A stretch of DNA of 64,000 nt. Origin: Nitrosomonadales bacterium. GTDB taxonomy: Bacteria > Pseudomonadota > Gammaproteobacteria > Burkholderiales > Gallionellaceae. A program made the position numbers and the translations under genes. Each line of letters begins with the position of its first letter. The stretch's first letter is position 1. The DNA is taken from NCBI GenBank assembly GCA_016208015.1, contig JACQYW010000003.1:1-64000 (forward strand), given 5' to 3'. Shown in pieces: positions 8,989-18,167 of the stretch. The notes beneath the pieces are model-generated. The model did not search any database and was not told the origin of the DNA. It saw only the letters and a list, made by a program, of their open reading frames with translations.

Positions 8989-10109
8989 AGCCGCGCATCT
9001 TCTATACCAAACCTTCCATCACTGAAAAAGAAGTGGAGTACGCCACCGATGCTGCACGGAACGGCTGGGGTGATCGTTGCTATGAATACATCAATCGCTT
9101 CGAAGAGGCTTTCAAGAAACACTTGGGGGTCAAATACGCCATAGCCACGTCTAGCTGCACCGGTGCGTTGCACATGGGCATGGCGGCATTGGGGATCGGG
9201 CCGGGCGATGAAGTGATCATGGCGGACACAAATTGGATAGCTACCGCGTCGCCCATCGTCCATCTGGGCGCCAAGCCGGTCTTCGTCGACATCCTTCCGG
9301 ACTCTTGGTGTCTGGATCCGGCACAGGTCGAAAAAGCGATCACCCCGCGCACAAAAGCAATCGTTGCAGTCCACCTCTACGGCAATCTCTGCGAGCTGGA
9401 TGAACTGCTGGCAATAGGCGAGAAGCATGGCATTCCCGTGATTGAAGACGCGGCGGAAGCCATTGGTTCCGTCTATCACGGAAAGCGAGTCGGCTCGATT
9501 GGAAAGTTCGGCGCCTTCTCATTCCATGGCACCAAGACACTCACGACCGGTGAAGGCGGGATGTTCGTCACCAACGATGCGGAGCTTTACGAACATGTGC
9601 TCACGCTGAGCAATCACGGCAGGGCGCGCGGTCAGACGAAACAGTTCTGGCCGGACATGGTCGGCTTCAAATACAAGATGTCGAATATCCAGGCGGCAAT
9701 AGGCTGTGCACAGATTGAACGCATCGAAGAATTGACTCAGCGCAAGCGAGCCATCTTTGCCCACTACCGCAATCGTCTGACAGTGCTTCCCGGTTTATCC
9801 ATGAATCCTGAACCGGCAGATACGGTTAATGGTGCATGGATGCCAACGGCGGTGTTCGATGCCGGCACCGGCATCGCAAGAGAGCAACTTCAGGCGGCTT
9901 TTGCCGAGGAGAACATTGATGCCAGAGTGTTTTTTTGGCCATTGAGTTCACTACCTCCATTCGAAGCGGTGTCTGGCAATGTCCACGCTTATCAGATCCC
10001 AGGCAAAGCGATCAATTTGCCTTCATATCATGACATCACGGAAAATGAACTGGATCGAGTGGTGCAGACATTATTTGCTCTCTACCGCAAATTGGGATTG
10101 ATCAAATGA
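8985..10109 (+). CDS. DegT/DnrJ/EryC1 family sugar aminotransferase
   Basis: A 374-residue PLP enzyme. The internal aldimine lysine is in SFHGTKTLTTGEGG (K184) and the pyridine-ring aspartate in VIEDAAEAIG (D155). It therefore looks like a true aminotransferase, not the His-substituted ColD-type dehydratase. The pattern around K184 resembles GDP-perosamine synthases and other C4-aminating members. The start at 8985 overlaps the previous stop (ATGA); an upstream in-frame ATG would add 15 unsupported residues. Within the CDP cassette it should aminate the 4-keto group, and the following formyltransferase would then act on the amine. Confidence 0.92.
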   Translation: MKPRIFYTKPSITEKEVEYATDAARNGWGDRCYEYINRFEEAFKKHLGVKYAIATSSCTGALHMGMAALGIGPGDEVIMADTNWIATASPIVHLGAKPVFVDILPDSWCLDPAQVEKAITPRTKAIVAVHLYGNLCELDELLAIGEKHGIPVIEDAAEAIGSVYHGKRVGSIGKFGAFSFHGTKTLTTGEGGMFVTNDAELYEHVLTLSNHGRARGQTKQFWPDMVGFKYKMSNIQAAIGCAQIERIEELTQRKRAIFAHYRNRLTVLPGLSMNPEPADTVNGAWMPTAVFDAGTGIAREQLQAAFAEENIDARVFFWPLSSLPPFEAVSGNVHAYQIPGKAINLPSYHDITENELDRVVQTLFALYRKLGLIK

Positions 10110-10837
10110 AGCTCGTCTTGCTGGCAGATAACGTTGTCGGAATGAAGGTCGCCGAATTCCTGCTGGAGAACTATCTGGAAGACCTGTCTCTGGTTGTAAC
10201 AACGCAAAAGAATGAGATCTATTTCGCTGCCGAAAAGAAGGGGGTTCCAGTATGTATATTTGACACAGCCGAGGGTGTGTTGGCCAAACTGCAGAATGGG
10301 GCCGATTTGGGGGTGCTAGCCTGGTGGCCAAAGATTCTGAAGAGCCCGCTGCTGGAAGCGCCACGGTATGGATTTGTGAATACACATCCAAGTTTGCTTC
10401 CCTATAATCGAGGCAAACATTACAACTTCTGGGCCTTGGTTGAGCAAGCTCCTTTCGGAGTCACTCTTCATCGTGTGGACTCGGGTGTCGACTCGGGTGA
10501 TATCGTTGCCCAGACGGAGATCCCCTATGACTGGTGCGACAACGGTGGATCGTTATATGCCAAAGCTCAGGCAGCGATGGTCGGCTTGTTTTGTCAGACC
10601 TACCCGCTCTTGCGTAAAGGGAGTTTCGAGGCAAGGTCTCAAGACCCTAAGAAGGGTTCGTTCCATCACTCATCGGAGATAGATCGGGCAAGCAAAATAG
10701 ACCTTGATGCAACTTATCAAGGTCGCGAACTCCTTAATCTGTTGCGAGCGAGGACGTTCGAGGGGTATCCGGGATGCTGGTTCGAAGAGGCCGGCAATCG
10801 TTATGAAATTTCCATCAGGATCAGAAAGGTAAATTAA
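10106..10837 (+). CDS. Sugar N-formyltransferase
   Basis: A 243-residue protein of the formyl-transferase fold. It contains the Asn-His pair in NTHPSLLPYNRGK (N92, H94) and the Asp motif in VDSGVDSGDI (about D129), which form the catalytic triad used with N10-formyltetrahydrofolate. Known members in O-antigen clusters formylate Qui4N, Qui3N or Fuc3N. Placed 4 bp inside the end of the aminotransferase gene, it predicts an N-formylamino sugar. Base composition starts to drift to lower GC from here to about 15.3 kb. Confidence 0.9.
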   Translation: MKLVLLADNVVGMKVAEFLLENYLEDLSLVVTTQKNEIYFAAEKKGVPVCIFDTAEGVLAKLQNGADLGVLAWWPKILKSPLLEAPRYGFVNTHPSLLPYNRGKHYNFWALVEQAPFGVTLHRVDSGVDSGDIVAQTEIPYDWCDNGGSLYAKAQAAMVGLFCQTYPLLRKGSFEARSQDPKKGSFHHSSEIDRASKIDLDATYQGRELLNLLRARTFEGYPGCWFEEAGNRYEISIRIRKVN

Positions 10838-11617
10838 ATGAATGCTTATGAACAATTCAAGTCCGACTGTGCAGCTGAAATAGATGTCATAGGGAAGGAC
10901 CGCACGGTAAGCAAAATCACCAACGATTGGATCAAGTCGGTGAATTTGCTTAAGTACTCATACCATTTCGAATGGCTGGGCCGCCCTATTATTCAATATC
11001 CCCAGGATATCGTGGCCATGCAAGAACTAATCTGGGAGATCAAGCCGGATCTCATCATCGAGACGGGTATCGCGCACGGTGGTTCGCTGATATTCAGCGC
11101 CTCAATGTTGGCGTTGCTGGACATGACCGAAGCGATCGAGAAGGGTACGACACTTGATCCAAAAGCGTCAAAACGCAAAGTGCTGGGAATCGATATCGAC
11201 ATTCGCTCCCACAACCGGGCGGCTATCGAGGCGCATCCGATGGCATCGCGTATCCAGATGATCCAGGGCTCCAGTGTCGCACCCGACGTCATTGCACAAG
11301 TTCACGCCGTCGCTGCCAACTATTCGCGCGTGCTGGTTTGCCTCGATAGTAATCACACCCACGAGCATGCACTGGCAGAAATGAAAGCCTACGCGCCATT
11401 GACGAGCAAGGGAAGCTACTGCGTAGTGTTCGATACCGTGATTGAAGACATGCCGAAAGAGATGTTCCCGGATCGCCCTTGGGGTCCTGGGGACAATCCA
11501 AAGACAGCGGTATGGGAATATCTTAAAACGCATCCCGAATTTGAGATCGACAAGAGCATCGATCACAAACTGCTTATCAGCGTCGCACCCGAAGGTTATT
11601 TAAAGCGCATACGATGA
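10838..11617 (+). CDS. CmcI/cephalosporin-hydroxylase-family SAM-dependent methyltransferase-like protein
   Basis: 259 residues. The segment DLIIETGIAHGGSLIFSAS is a glycine-rich SAM-type site, followed by VLGIDIDIRSHNR and a central VLVCLDSNHTHEHALAEM block characteristic of the CmcI (cephalosporin hydroxylase) family, which also includes rhamnosyl O-methyltransferases. Family knowledge suggests O-methylation of a sugar residue or a glycan end cap; the hydroxylase name is historical. It starts immediately after the formyltransferase stop, so it belongs to the same operon. Confidence 0.8.
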   Translation: MNAYEQFKSDCAAEIDVIGKDRTVSKITNDWIKSVNLLKYSYHFEWLGRPIIQYPQDIVAMQELIWEIKPDLIIETGIAHGGSLIFSASMLALLDMTEAIEKGTTLDPKASKRKVLGIDIDIRSHNRAAIEAHPMASRIQMIQGSSVAPDVIAQVHAVAANYSRVLVCLDSNHTHEHALAEMKAYAPLTSKGSYCVVFDTVIEDMPKEMFPDRPWGPGDNPKTAVWEYLKTHPEFEIDKSIDHKLLISVAPEGYLKRIR

Positions 11618-11641
11618 AGCGCGGATAGAGTAGCCACCTAC

Positions 11642-13150
11642 ATGCCCCTTAAGCGCAACATCATCGCCAACTATGTCGGGCAGGGTTGGTCCGCGGTCAT
11701 GGGGCTGGCCTTTATTCCTTTGTACATCCAGTATCTGGGAATGGAGGCTTATGGGCTAATCGGGCTTTTTGCCGTGATGCAAGCATGGCTGACGATGCTT
11801 GATATGGGCATGACGCCCACACTCAATCGGGAAATGGCCCGTTTTACTGCAGGGGCTCACAGTCCTCAGTCAATCAACGACCTTCTGCGAAGTCTGGAAA
11901 TTATTGCCATCGGCATCGGTGCGATTATTTGCATTTTGGTATGGCTCGTTTCTGATTATTTGGCCAACCAGTGGCTTAAGGCCGATAAATTGCCTGTCAG
12001 TGTAATTGCACAGGCAATTTCAATCATGGGCGTAGTCGTTGCTCTGCGTTTTGTTGAAAGCATATATAGAGGCTCTCTGTTAGGTCTTCAGCAGCAAGTT
12101 TGGTACAACATTGTTAATGCGGCAATCGCCACTTTGCGTCATGGAGGGGTGGTGATGGTTTTGGCACTGATATCGCCGAGTATTCAGATCTTTTTTCTGT
12201 GGCAGATTGCAGTTTCAATCGTGGCTGTGGGTGTGCTGGCTCATGGGGTGCATAGTGAATTGCCACGTCCTCCTTTGGCACCCAGATTCAAATTTGCTGC
12301 CATCTTGGAAGTCTGGAAATTTGCTGGTGGGGTGATGGCAGTAACTCTACTGGCGATACTCCTGACGCAAATTGACAAGGTGTTGTTATCCCGGTTGCTC
12401 ACACTTGAAGCTTTTGGGTTTTACACGCTGGCAGCCACTGTCGCCGGGGTGCTTTACGTAGTAACAGGCCCTGTTATCAATGCCTTCTATCCGCGGATGG
12501 TTGAACTATTAACTCAGGAAGATGAGTCTGCACTTGCATCCCTCTATCACCAAGCGGGGCAGTTGATCACAGTTCTGATAGCACCTGCCGTAATGCTACT
12601 GTGCGTTTTTTCGGAAAAAGTGATTTTTGTGTGGTCTGGTGATCCCAATCTTGTCGAGAATACAGCCCCGATCCTGTCGGTATTTGTGATAGGGGTATTT
12701 CTAAATTGCCTGATGCACATGCCGGCTCAGTTACAGCTTGCTAGTGGATGGGTCAGTCTCAGCATCAAAACGAATCTGGTAGCGGTCATTGTCTTGATTC
12801 CGGCAATATTTTGGGTTGTGCCGCGTTATGGCGTGATTGGTGCCGCCTGGATATGGGTAACCCTTAATGCGGGGTATATATTGGTTGCTATACAGCTCAT
12901 GCATCGCAGGCTTATCCCGAATGAAAAATGGAAGTGGTATTTCGCAGACGTACTTATTCCCGCGATAGGAGTCGCAGGAATCGTGCTGCTCGCCGAGCAA
13001 TTTCAACCAGCAAACTATCAGAATCGTTGGAAAGACCTGGTATTTTTGTTGATTGTAGGGACACTCGCGTTGCTAATAGCGGCCCTTTTGGCTAATCGGG
13101 TGAAGGCTAGACTATGGGCGGTGTTCAAGAGTAAGGCGGCTGATGCATGA
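11642..13150 (+). CDS. Wzx-type polysaccharide flippase (MOP superfamily)
   Basis: 502 residues with about 12-14 hydrophobic segments spread over the full length. The N-terminus (NIIANYVGQGWSAVMGLAFIPLYI) and the following LGMEAYGLIGLF and MLDMGMTPTLNREMARF are typical of Wzx O-unit flippases. It would move undecaprenyl-diphosphate-linked repeat units across the inner membrane. The sequence is more AT-rich than rfbF-rfbG, which often marks exchanged O-antigen genes. The window also encodes an ABC exporter (25012-26471), so this is one of two export routes. Confidence 0.93.
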   Translation: MPLKRNIIANYVGQGWSAVMGLAFIPLYIQYLGMEAYGLIGLFAVMQAWLTMLDMGMTPTLNREMARFTAGAHSPQSINDLLRSLEIIAIGIGAIICILVWLVSDYLANQWLKADKLPVSVIAQAISIMGVVVALRFVESIYRGSLLGLQQQVWYNIVNAAIATLRHGGVVMVLALISPSIQIFFLWQIAVSIVAVGVLAHGVHSELPRPPLAPRFKFAAILEVWKFAGGVMAVTLLAILLTQIDKVLLSRLLTLEAFGFYTLAATVAGVLYVVTGPVINAFYPRMVELLTQEDESALASLYHQAGQLITVLIAPAVMLLCVFSEKVIFVWSGDPNLVENTAPILSVFVIGVFLNCLMHMPAQLQLASGWVSLSIKTNLVAVIVLIPAIFWVVPRYGVIGAAWIWVTLNAGYILVAIQLMHRRLIPNEKWKWYFADVLIPAIGVAGIVLLAEQFQPANYQNRWKDLVFLLIVGTLALLIAALLANRVKARLWAVFKSKAADA

Positions 13151-13222
13151 CAATTTGAGCTGAATAAGCAGCATAAGGAAAAATGGCAACGCAAACATCA
13201 CTTCACAGGATTTTCTTTATTC

Positions 13223-14125
13223 ATGAACAACAATCTTTTCCCTTCCGTACCGACAGTCAGCATCGGCCTGTTCATCTACAACGCTGAAAAAACGCTCAGG
13301 GCAGCAATTGATTCGATACTCGATCAATCGTTCAAAGACTTCGAGCTGGTCATTTCGGATAACGCATCGACCGACGACACGGAAAAGATCTGCCGCGAGT
13401 ATGCACAAAAGGATTCGCGGATCAGATACATCCGGCAGCAGACGAACCAGGGCGCCTCAAGGAACCTACAGATCGTTTTCGACGAAGCCAGGGGCGAGTA
13501 CTTCATGTGGGCGGCACATGATGACATCAGATCGCTTGATTTCCTTGAGCTCAATCTGAAGTTCCTCCAGTCGCATCCCGACTATGTGGCTTCGACATCT
13601 CCGGTAATGTCCGAGGGGAACGCGCCCGATCCCATAGGCATGGCCGATATTTCGCTCGATCAGGAAACCGGCGAAGAACGATTTCTTGCTTGTCTGGTGA
13701 CTTGGCGTGCATGCGGTCGTTTTTACTCACTGATGAGGCGACAGCCGATTGAGACTTGCAAGGCTTTGAGGAGCGAAGGGTATGTCGGTTCTGACACTAC
13801 GCTGATCCTGGAACTGGCGATGAAGGGAAAGTTCAAGCGCTTGGAACAGGGGTATGTCGTGCTCGGACGTGGCGGTATCAGCGGAAGCGGGAATCTGTTC
13901 AGGGCGTACCGCAAGAGCATAAGGCATTGGCTGTTCCCGATGTATGAACTCGGCGCGGACGTATGGGCGCAATCGGCCAGCTTTTCATTACGGAGCAGAA
14001 TCTGGATTGCGCAGATGATCGCCACGATGAACCTGATGACATTCCTGCACCAGTTCAAGTTAGAGATCGTGTGGTGGATCAAAAGGAAAAGGGCAAAGCT
14101 CGGTTTGGACCGGCAAGGCCGATGA
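13223..14125 (+). CDS. Family 2 glycosyltransferase
   Basis: 300 residues with a GT-A fold. VSIGLFIYNAEKTLRAAIDSIL begins the nucleotide-sugar domain, VISDNASTDDT is the first metal/nucleotide motif and MWAAHDD the DXD-like motif. The C-terminal 70 residues are basic and amphipathic, suggesting membrane association. It is preceded by a 72-bp gap with AGGA about 10 nt from the ATG. Donor and acceptor sugars are not predictable. Confidence 0.88.
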   Translation: MNNNLFPSVPTVSIGLFIYNAEKTLRAAIDSILDQSFKDFELVISDNASTDDTEKICREYAQKDSRIRYIRQQTNQGASRNLQIVFDEARGEYFMWAAHDDIRSLDFLELNLKFLQSHPDYVASTSPVMSEGNAPDPIGMADISLDQETGEERFLACLVTWRACGRFYSLMRRQPIETCKALRSEGYVGSDTTLILELAMKGKFKRLEQGYVVLGRGGISGSGNLFRAYRKSIRHWLFPMYELGADVWAQSASFSLRSRIWIAQMIATMNLMTFLHQFKLEIVWWIKRKRAKLGLDRQGR

Positions 14126-14175
14126 TGTCGGTATGCTTGAATGAATTTCCTTGAGCATCGCAATCAGGAGTTGAA

Positions 14176-15345
14176 ATGAGTAAAGCAAGATCGCATCAGG
14201 TGTTGATTAATTGTTCAAATTTGCACGTAGGGGGGGGCGTTGCAGTGGCGACGTCCTTTATCGACTGCCTGGCAGAGTTGAAATACGAAGACACCGACAT
14301 TCATCTCCTTTTGTCGTCGGATGTCAGTCGCAATTTGAAGATGCTCGGCACAGACACGAACCGCTTTGCCAGCTGCCAAGTCAGGGACTTTTTTGGAATT
14401 AAGGCGTTATGGCAGGGGCTGAGTTCCCATTTCCGCGGCATGGATCTTGTGTTTACGGTCTTTGGTCCGGCTTATTTCCTGTTTTCAAAATCGTATCATT
14501 TGGTTGGTTTTGCGCAGCCGCTGATCATTTATCCCGACAACCCCATAACCGCGCGATTGAATTTCTTCAATCATATGGTGTTCCGTATCAAATACAGAAT
14601 CCAGCAATATTTTTTCACAAGAGCAGACGCTATCATCGTCGAATTGGAGCATGTCAAAACAGGTTTGGAGAAAATCGACTGGTTCGCCCACAAGCCCATC
14701 AGCGTGGTTCACAGCGCAGTTCATACTGTTTTCAAGGAACCTGACAAATGGTTACCGCTGGTCCTGCCTAAATCTCAAGCCAGTCTGAAACTTGGGATCA
14801 TTTCCAGAAACTACCCCCATAAAAATCTGCAGATCCTTGGCGAAGTCAAAAGACATCTGCTGGAGGACTACAAGTTGGCGGTTGATTTCTACGTTACATT
14901 TCAACCGGATGAATGGGCGAGTTGCGACGCAAGCTTCAGGGGAAACATTATCAATGTTGGTGGTTTGAATTTAAGTCAATGCCCAACGTTTTATTCACTT
15001 ATGGATGGCGTGATTTTCCCCAGCCTGTTGGAATGTTTTTCTGCTGTTCCCATTGAAGCAATGATGGTCAAAAAACCATTGTTTGCATCCGACTTGCCGT
15101 TCATTCGGGATGTCTGTGACGATCACTGCAATTACTTTGATCCTTTGGATGCTAAAGATATAGCGCGGGTGATCTTTGATTTTTTCAAGCAACCTGAAAG
15201 TGAACGGGCTGGTTGGGTTGGCGGGGCGTATGAGCACGTACAAAAATATCACGGCCCTGTTGATAGGGCCGAGAAATATATGGCTATTATCAAAGAACTC
15301 GTTTCGAGTCATCGTGAAATACAGCTGCGCAACTTAATGGAATAG
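14176..15345 (+). CDS. Glycosyltransferase, GT-B fold (GT4-like)
   Basis: 389 residues. The N-terminus has a glycine-rich loop (LHVGGGVAVATSFIDCLAEL) used for donor binding in GT-B enzymes. The C-terminal half contains LGIISRNYPHKNLQI and the donor-site block GVIFPSLLECFSAVPIEAMMVKKPLFASDLPFIRDV, with the E-x7-E arrangement of GT4. Base composition is low in GC compared with neighbours. It is probably an O-unit transferase; specificity is unknown. Confidence 0.85.
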   Translation: MSKARSHQVLINCSNLHVGGGVAVATSFIDCLAELKYEDTDIHLLLSSDVSRNLKMLGTDTNRFASCQVRDFFGIKALWQGLSSHFRGMDLVFTVFGPAYFLFSKSYHLVGFAQPLIIYPDNPITARLNFFNHMVFRIKYRIQQYFFTRADAIIVELEHVKTGLEKIDWFAHKPISVVHSAVHTVFKEPDKWLPLVLPKSQASLKLGIISRNYPHKNLQILGEVKRHLLEDYKLAVDFYVTFQPDEWASCDASFRGNIINVGGLNLSQCPTFYSLMDGVIFPSLLECFSAVPIEAMMVKKPLFASDLPFIRDVCDDHCNYFDPLDAKDIARVIFDFFKQPESERAGWVGGAYEHVQKYHGPVDRAEKYMAIIKELVSSHREIQLRNLME

Positions 15346-15360
15346 CAATCCTTAAACATA

Positions 15361-16590
15361 ATGAAACTGCTGATCGTTTCACAATATTTCTGGCCCGAGA
15401 GCTTCCGTATCAACGAGGTTGCAACGAGCCTGGCGGAGAAGGGGGTCGAGGTCGAGATACTGACCGGCAAACCGAACTATCCACAGGGCAAAGTGTTCGA
15501 TGGATACCGGGCATCGGGCTACCAGCGCGAGGAATACCGCAGCATCCCCGTTCATCGCATCCCGCTGTTCCCGCGCGGTCGCGGCGGCATGCGCCTCGCA
15601 CTCAACTATCTGTCCTTCATCATCTCCGGATTGCTGTTCGCACCCTGGATGCTGCGCAAGAAACAATTCGACGTGATCTTCATCTATGCACCGTCGCCGA
15701 TCTTGCAGGCGATTCCGGCCATCTTTCTCGGCTGGCTGAAAGGCTGCCCTGTGGTGCTGTGGGTGCAGGACCTGTGGCCGGAGAGCCTGTCGGCAACGGG
15801 CCATGTGCGCAACCGTCTGATGCTGAAGATGGTGGAACAGGTGGTGCGCTTCATTTACCGGCATTGCGATTTGCTGCTGGTGCAATCGCAGGCATTCGTC
15901 GCGCCGGTCCGCGCGCTGGCTGCGGACACGCCCATCGCGTACTACCCGAATTCGGTGGACGACACGTTTGCCGTCCCGGCCAAAGGTGAACTGCCGGCGG
16001 TCGCGGGATTGGGCGAAGGATTCTCGGTCATGTTCGCCGGCAACATCGGCACCGCGCAGGCGGTCGAGGTCATCGTGGAGGCGGCCCGGCTGCTGAAAGG
16101 ACATGCGGACATCCACTTTGTCGTGCTGGGCGAAGGCAGCCGCTGGGAGTGGATGCGGCAGGAAGCGCAGAGACAGGCGCTGATCAACATGCATCTGCCC
16201 GGACGCTTCCCGGTCGAGACCATGCCGGGGTTCATGCAGCAGGCATCGGCATTGCTGGTGACGCTAGCGGATCAGGAGATATTCAAGGCCACCATCCCGA
16301 GCAAGGTGCAGGCCTATCTGGCGGCCGGACGCCCCATCCTCGCCTGTCTCAACGGCGAGGGGGCGAACCTGGTCGTTGCTGCCGGGGCTGGGCTGGCGAT
16401 TCCGGCGGAGAACGGTCGGGCCCTGGCAGAGGCCATAATGCAGCTGTACCGCATGCCACCGGCAGAGCGCGAAGCGATGGGCGCACGCGGTCGTTTATAC
16501 TATGCGGAGCATTTTGCGCACGACATGCTGGTCGACCAGCTGGTCACGCACCTGCGCTTGGTGTGCAACGATAAAGAGAGAACCGAATGA
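15361..16590 (+). CDS. WbuB-like glycosyltransferase (GT4), candidate L-FucNAc/L-QuiNAc transferase
   Basis: 409 residues. The N-terminal pattern LLIVSQYFWPESFRINEVA, followed by GKPNYPQGKVFDGY and WVQDLWPESL, is the hallmark of the WbuB subgroup. In E. coli O26 and relatives WbuB is encoded beside the UDP-L-FucNAc genes. Here the reductase, dehydratase and 2-epimerase genes for a UDP-L-amino sugar follow directly, so this enzyme likely transfers that sugar. The stop overlaps the next start (ATGA). Confidence 0.9.
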   Translation: MKLLIVSQYFWPESFRINEVATSLAEKGVEVEILTGKPNYPQGKVFDGYRASGYQREEYRSIPVHRIPLFPRGRGGMRLALNYLSFIISGLLFAPWMLRKKQFDVIFIYAPSPILQAIPAIFLGWLKGCPVVLWVQDLWPESLSATGHVRNRLMLKMVEQVVRFIYRHCDLLLVQSQAFVAPVRALAADTPIAYYPNSVDDTFAVPAKGELPAVAGLGEGFSVMFAGNIGTAQAVEVIVEAARLLKGHADIHFVVLGEGSRWEWMRQEAQRQALINMHLPGRFPVETMPGFMQQASALLVTLADQEIFKATIPSKVQAYLAAGRPILACLNGEGANLVVAAGAGLAIPAENGRALAEAIMQLYRMPPAEREAMGARGRLYYAEHFAHDMLVDQLVTHLRLVCNDKERTE

Positions 16591-17441
16591 GAATATTGGT
16601 ATTGGGCGCCAGTGGCATGCTCGGCAACGCCATGATCCGGGTGCTGAGCGAAAAGACCGATTGGCAGGTGTACGGTACAGTCCGTTCGGAAAGTGCGAAG
16701 CGGCTGTTCGGCCCCGATATCGCCGCGCGATTGATCACCGGTGTGGACGTCGAACAGCAGGATTCTTTGTTGCAAGCCTTCATTCAGACGCGCCCCGATG
16801 TGATGATCAATTGCGTCGGGCTGATCAAGCAACTGGCCGACGCGGACGACCCGTTGCAGGCCATCCCCATCAACGCCTTGCTGCCGCACCGTTTGGCGCG
16901 GATGTGCGAACTGGCCGGCGCGCGGCTGGTGCACATGAGTACCGATTGTGTATTCAGCGGCGACAAGGGCAATTACCGCGAGTCCGATCCGTCTGATGCA
17001 AAGGACCTGTACGGGCGCTCCAAATACTTGGGCGAGGTCGCCTATCCGCATGCCGTCACCCTGCGCACCTCCATCATCGGACACGAACTGCAGAGCGCGC
17101 ACGGCCTGGTCGGTTGGTTCCTGTCGCAGCAGGGGCGCTGCAACGGCTATACCAAAGCGATCTTTTCTGGTTTGCCCACAGTCGTGCTGGCGCAAGTTGT
17201 GCGCGACGTGGTGATTCCGAATGCCGATTTGTCCGGCGTGTATCATCTCGCCGCAAAGCCCATCGCGAAGTACGATCTGCTCAAGCTGATTGCCGCGGTA
17301 TATGGCAAGAAGATCGAGATAGACCCCAGCGATAAATTGGTCATCGACCGCTCGCTGGATGCGGGGCGCTTCTGCGAGGCGACCGGGTATGTCGCGCCGG
17401 AATGGCCGGAATTGGTCGAAACGATGCATACCTATCGGTAG
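16587..17441 (+). CDS. RmlD-like SDR reductase of a UDP-L-amino-sugar pathway
   Basis: 284 residues. Contains a LGASGMLGNAM dinucleotide loop (6-16), MSTDCVFSG and YGRSKYLGE (YxxxK). Similar short reductases sit between WbuB-type transferases and CapE/FnlA-type dehydratases. FnlB/WbjC/CapF, which make UDP-L-FucNAc, are about 370 residues because of a C-terminal cupin. That cupin is absent here, so the protein resembles the WbvR type implicated in UDP-L-RhaNAc/L-QuiNAc formation. This assignment is inference from length and neighbours. The vapBC insertion separates it from the dehydratase gene. Confidence 0.85.
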   Translation: MRILVLGASGMLGNAMIRVLSEKTDWQVYGTVRSESAKRLFGPDIAARLITGVDVEQQDSLLQAFIQTRPDVMINCVGLIKQLADADDPLQAIPINALLPHRLARMCELAGARLVHMSTDCVFSGDKGNYRESDPSDAKDLYGRSKYLGEVAYPHAVTLRTSIIGHELQSAHGLVGWFLSQQGRCNGYTKAIFSGLPTVVLAQVVRDVVIPNADLSGVYHLAAKPIAKYDLLKLIAAVYGKKIEIDPSDKLVIDRSLDAGRFCEATGYVAPEWPELVETMHTYR

Positions 17442-17482
17442 GAAAGCGATGTACAAGCACTATCGGCGATAGCCACGCTATG

Positions 17483-17526
17483 CATTGATGGCGGCATCAT
17501 TTGATGTTATAAGATGTGCATCAATG
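17483..17526 (+). promoter_or_regulatory. vapBC promoter with nested inverted repeats
   Basis: A candidate -35 TTGATG (17485-17490) and -10 TATAAG (17508-17513) are 17 bp apart. The perfect inverted pair CATTGATG (17483-17490) and CATCAATG (17519-17526) brackets the promoter, and a second TTGATG lies at 17501-17506. This layout fits autoregulation by a VapB/VapC complex, which is the rule for the family. Confidence 0.6.
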
Positions 17527-17541
17527 ACGGAGGTAATGAAT

Positions 17542-17739
17542 ATGCGTACGACTCTTGCACTTGATGACGACTTGCTTGAAAAAGCCCAGGTATTTACCGG
17601 CCCAATGGAAAAGACGGCTTTGGTTCGGGAAGCGCTGAAAGCTTTGATCCAGCGCGAAAGCGCCAAACGCTTGGCATTGCTCGGGGGCTCAGAGCCATTG
17701 CTTGAACATGTGCCGCGGCGCCAGTCTGATCCGGCATGA
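17542..17739 (+). CDS. vapB: VapB-type antitoxin
   Basis: 65 residues beginning MRTTLALDDDLLEKA, the ribbon-helix-helix type N-terminus of the VapB antitoxins paired with PIN toxins, followed by a polar C-terminal tail that would bind the toxin. GGAGG at 17529-17533 is 8 nt before the ATG at 17542 but only 2 nt before the ATG at 17536, so the later start is preferred. It overlaps vapC by ATGA. Protein and operator sites sit inside an otherwise continuous sugar-biosynthesis operon. Confidence 0.9.
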   Translation: MRTTLALDDDLLEKAQVFTGPMEKTALVREALKALIQRESAKRLALLGGSEPLLEHVPRRQSDPA

Positions 17740-18107
17740 TTTTGGTGGACACATCGGTGTGGATAGACCACTTGCGTCACGGTGATGTGGAATTGACGGG
17801 TCTTCTGAACGCAGGCCAAGTGCTTACTCACCGCTTTGTAATTGGCGAACTGGCCTTGGGTAATTTACAAAATCGCAATACCGTTCTAAGTGCCATGCAA
17901 AATCTGCCGCAGGTTACAGCTGCATCAGATGAGGAGGCATTGCATTTCATCGAAAGTAATGCGCTTTTCGGTACGGGAATTGGATACATCGACGCACACT
18001 TGTTGGCTGCTGTGCGTCTTTCTCCGGGCGCGTTGCTGTGGACGCGTGACAAACGGTTGTTGGCTGAGAGTATGCGGCTTGGGCTGTGCGTGAGATTCAC
18101 TCATTGA
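17736..18107 (+). CDS. vapC: VapC-type PIN-domain ribonuclease toxin
   Basis: 123 residues. The PIN acidic quartet is visible: D5 (ILVDTSVW), E38 (VIGELALG), D86 (GYIDAHLL) and D104 (WTRDKRL). VapC enzymes cleave tRNA or rRNA when not neutralised by VapB. The gene is translationally coupled to vapB. Together they interrupt the L-amino-sugar cassette and probably help keep this region in the genome. Confidence 0.93.
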   Translation: MILVDTSVWIDHLRHGDVELTGLLNAGQVLTHRFVIGELALGNLQNRNTVLSAMQNLPQVTAASDEEALHFIESNALFGTGIGYIDAHLLAAVRLSPGALLWTRDKRLLAESMRLGLCVRFTH

Positions 18108-18167
18108 TCAAACCGCCAAAGCGACAAATCAGGGGTTGTCACCAGCAAGGATAAATCCCGAAAGCAT

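Noticed and set aside
8985..10109. ColD-like dehydratase instead of aminotransferase
   Set aside because: The PLP-binding lysine is present (HGTK, K184), whereas ColD-type dehydratases have His there.
10838..11617. Cephalosporin hydroxylase in the literal sense
   Set aside because: No beta-lactam pathway genes are present; the family name is historical and a sugar O-methyltransferase role fits the context better.
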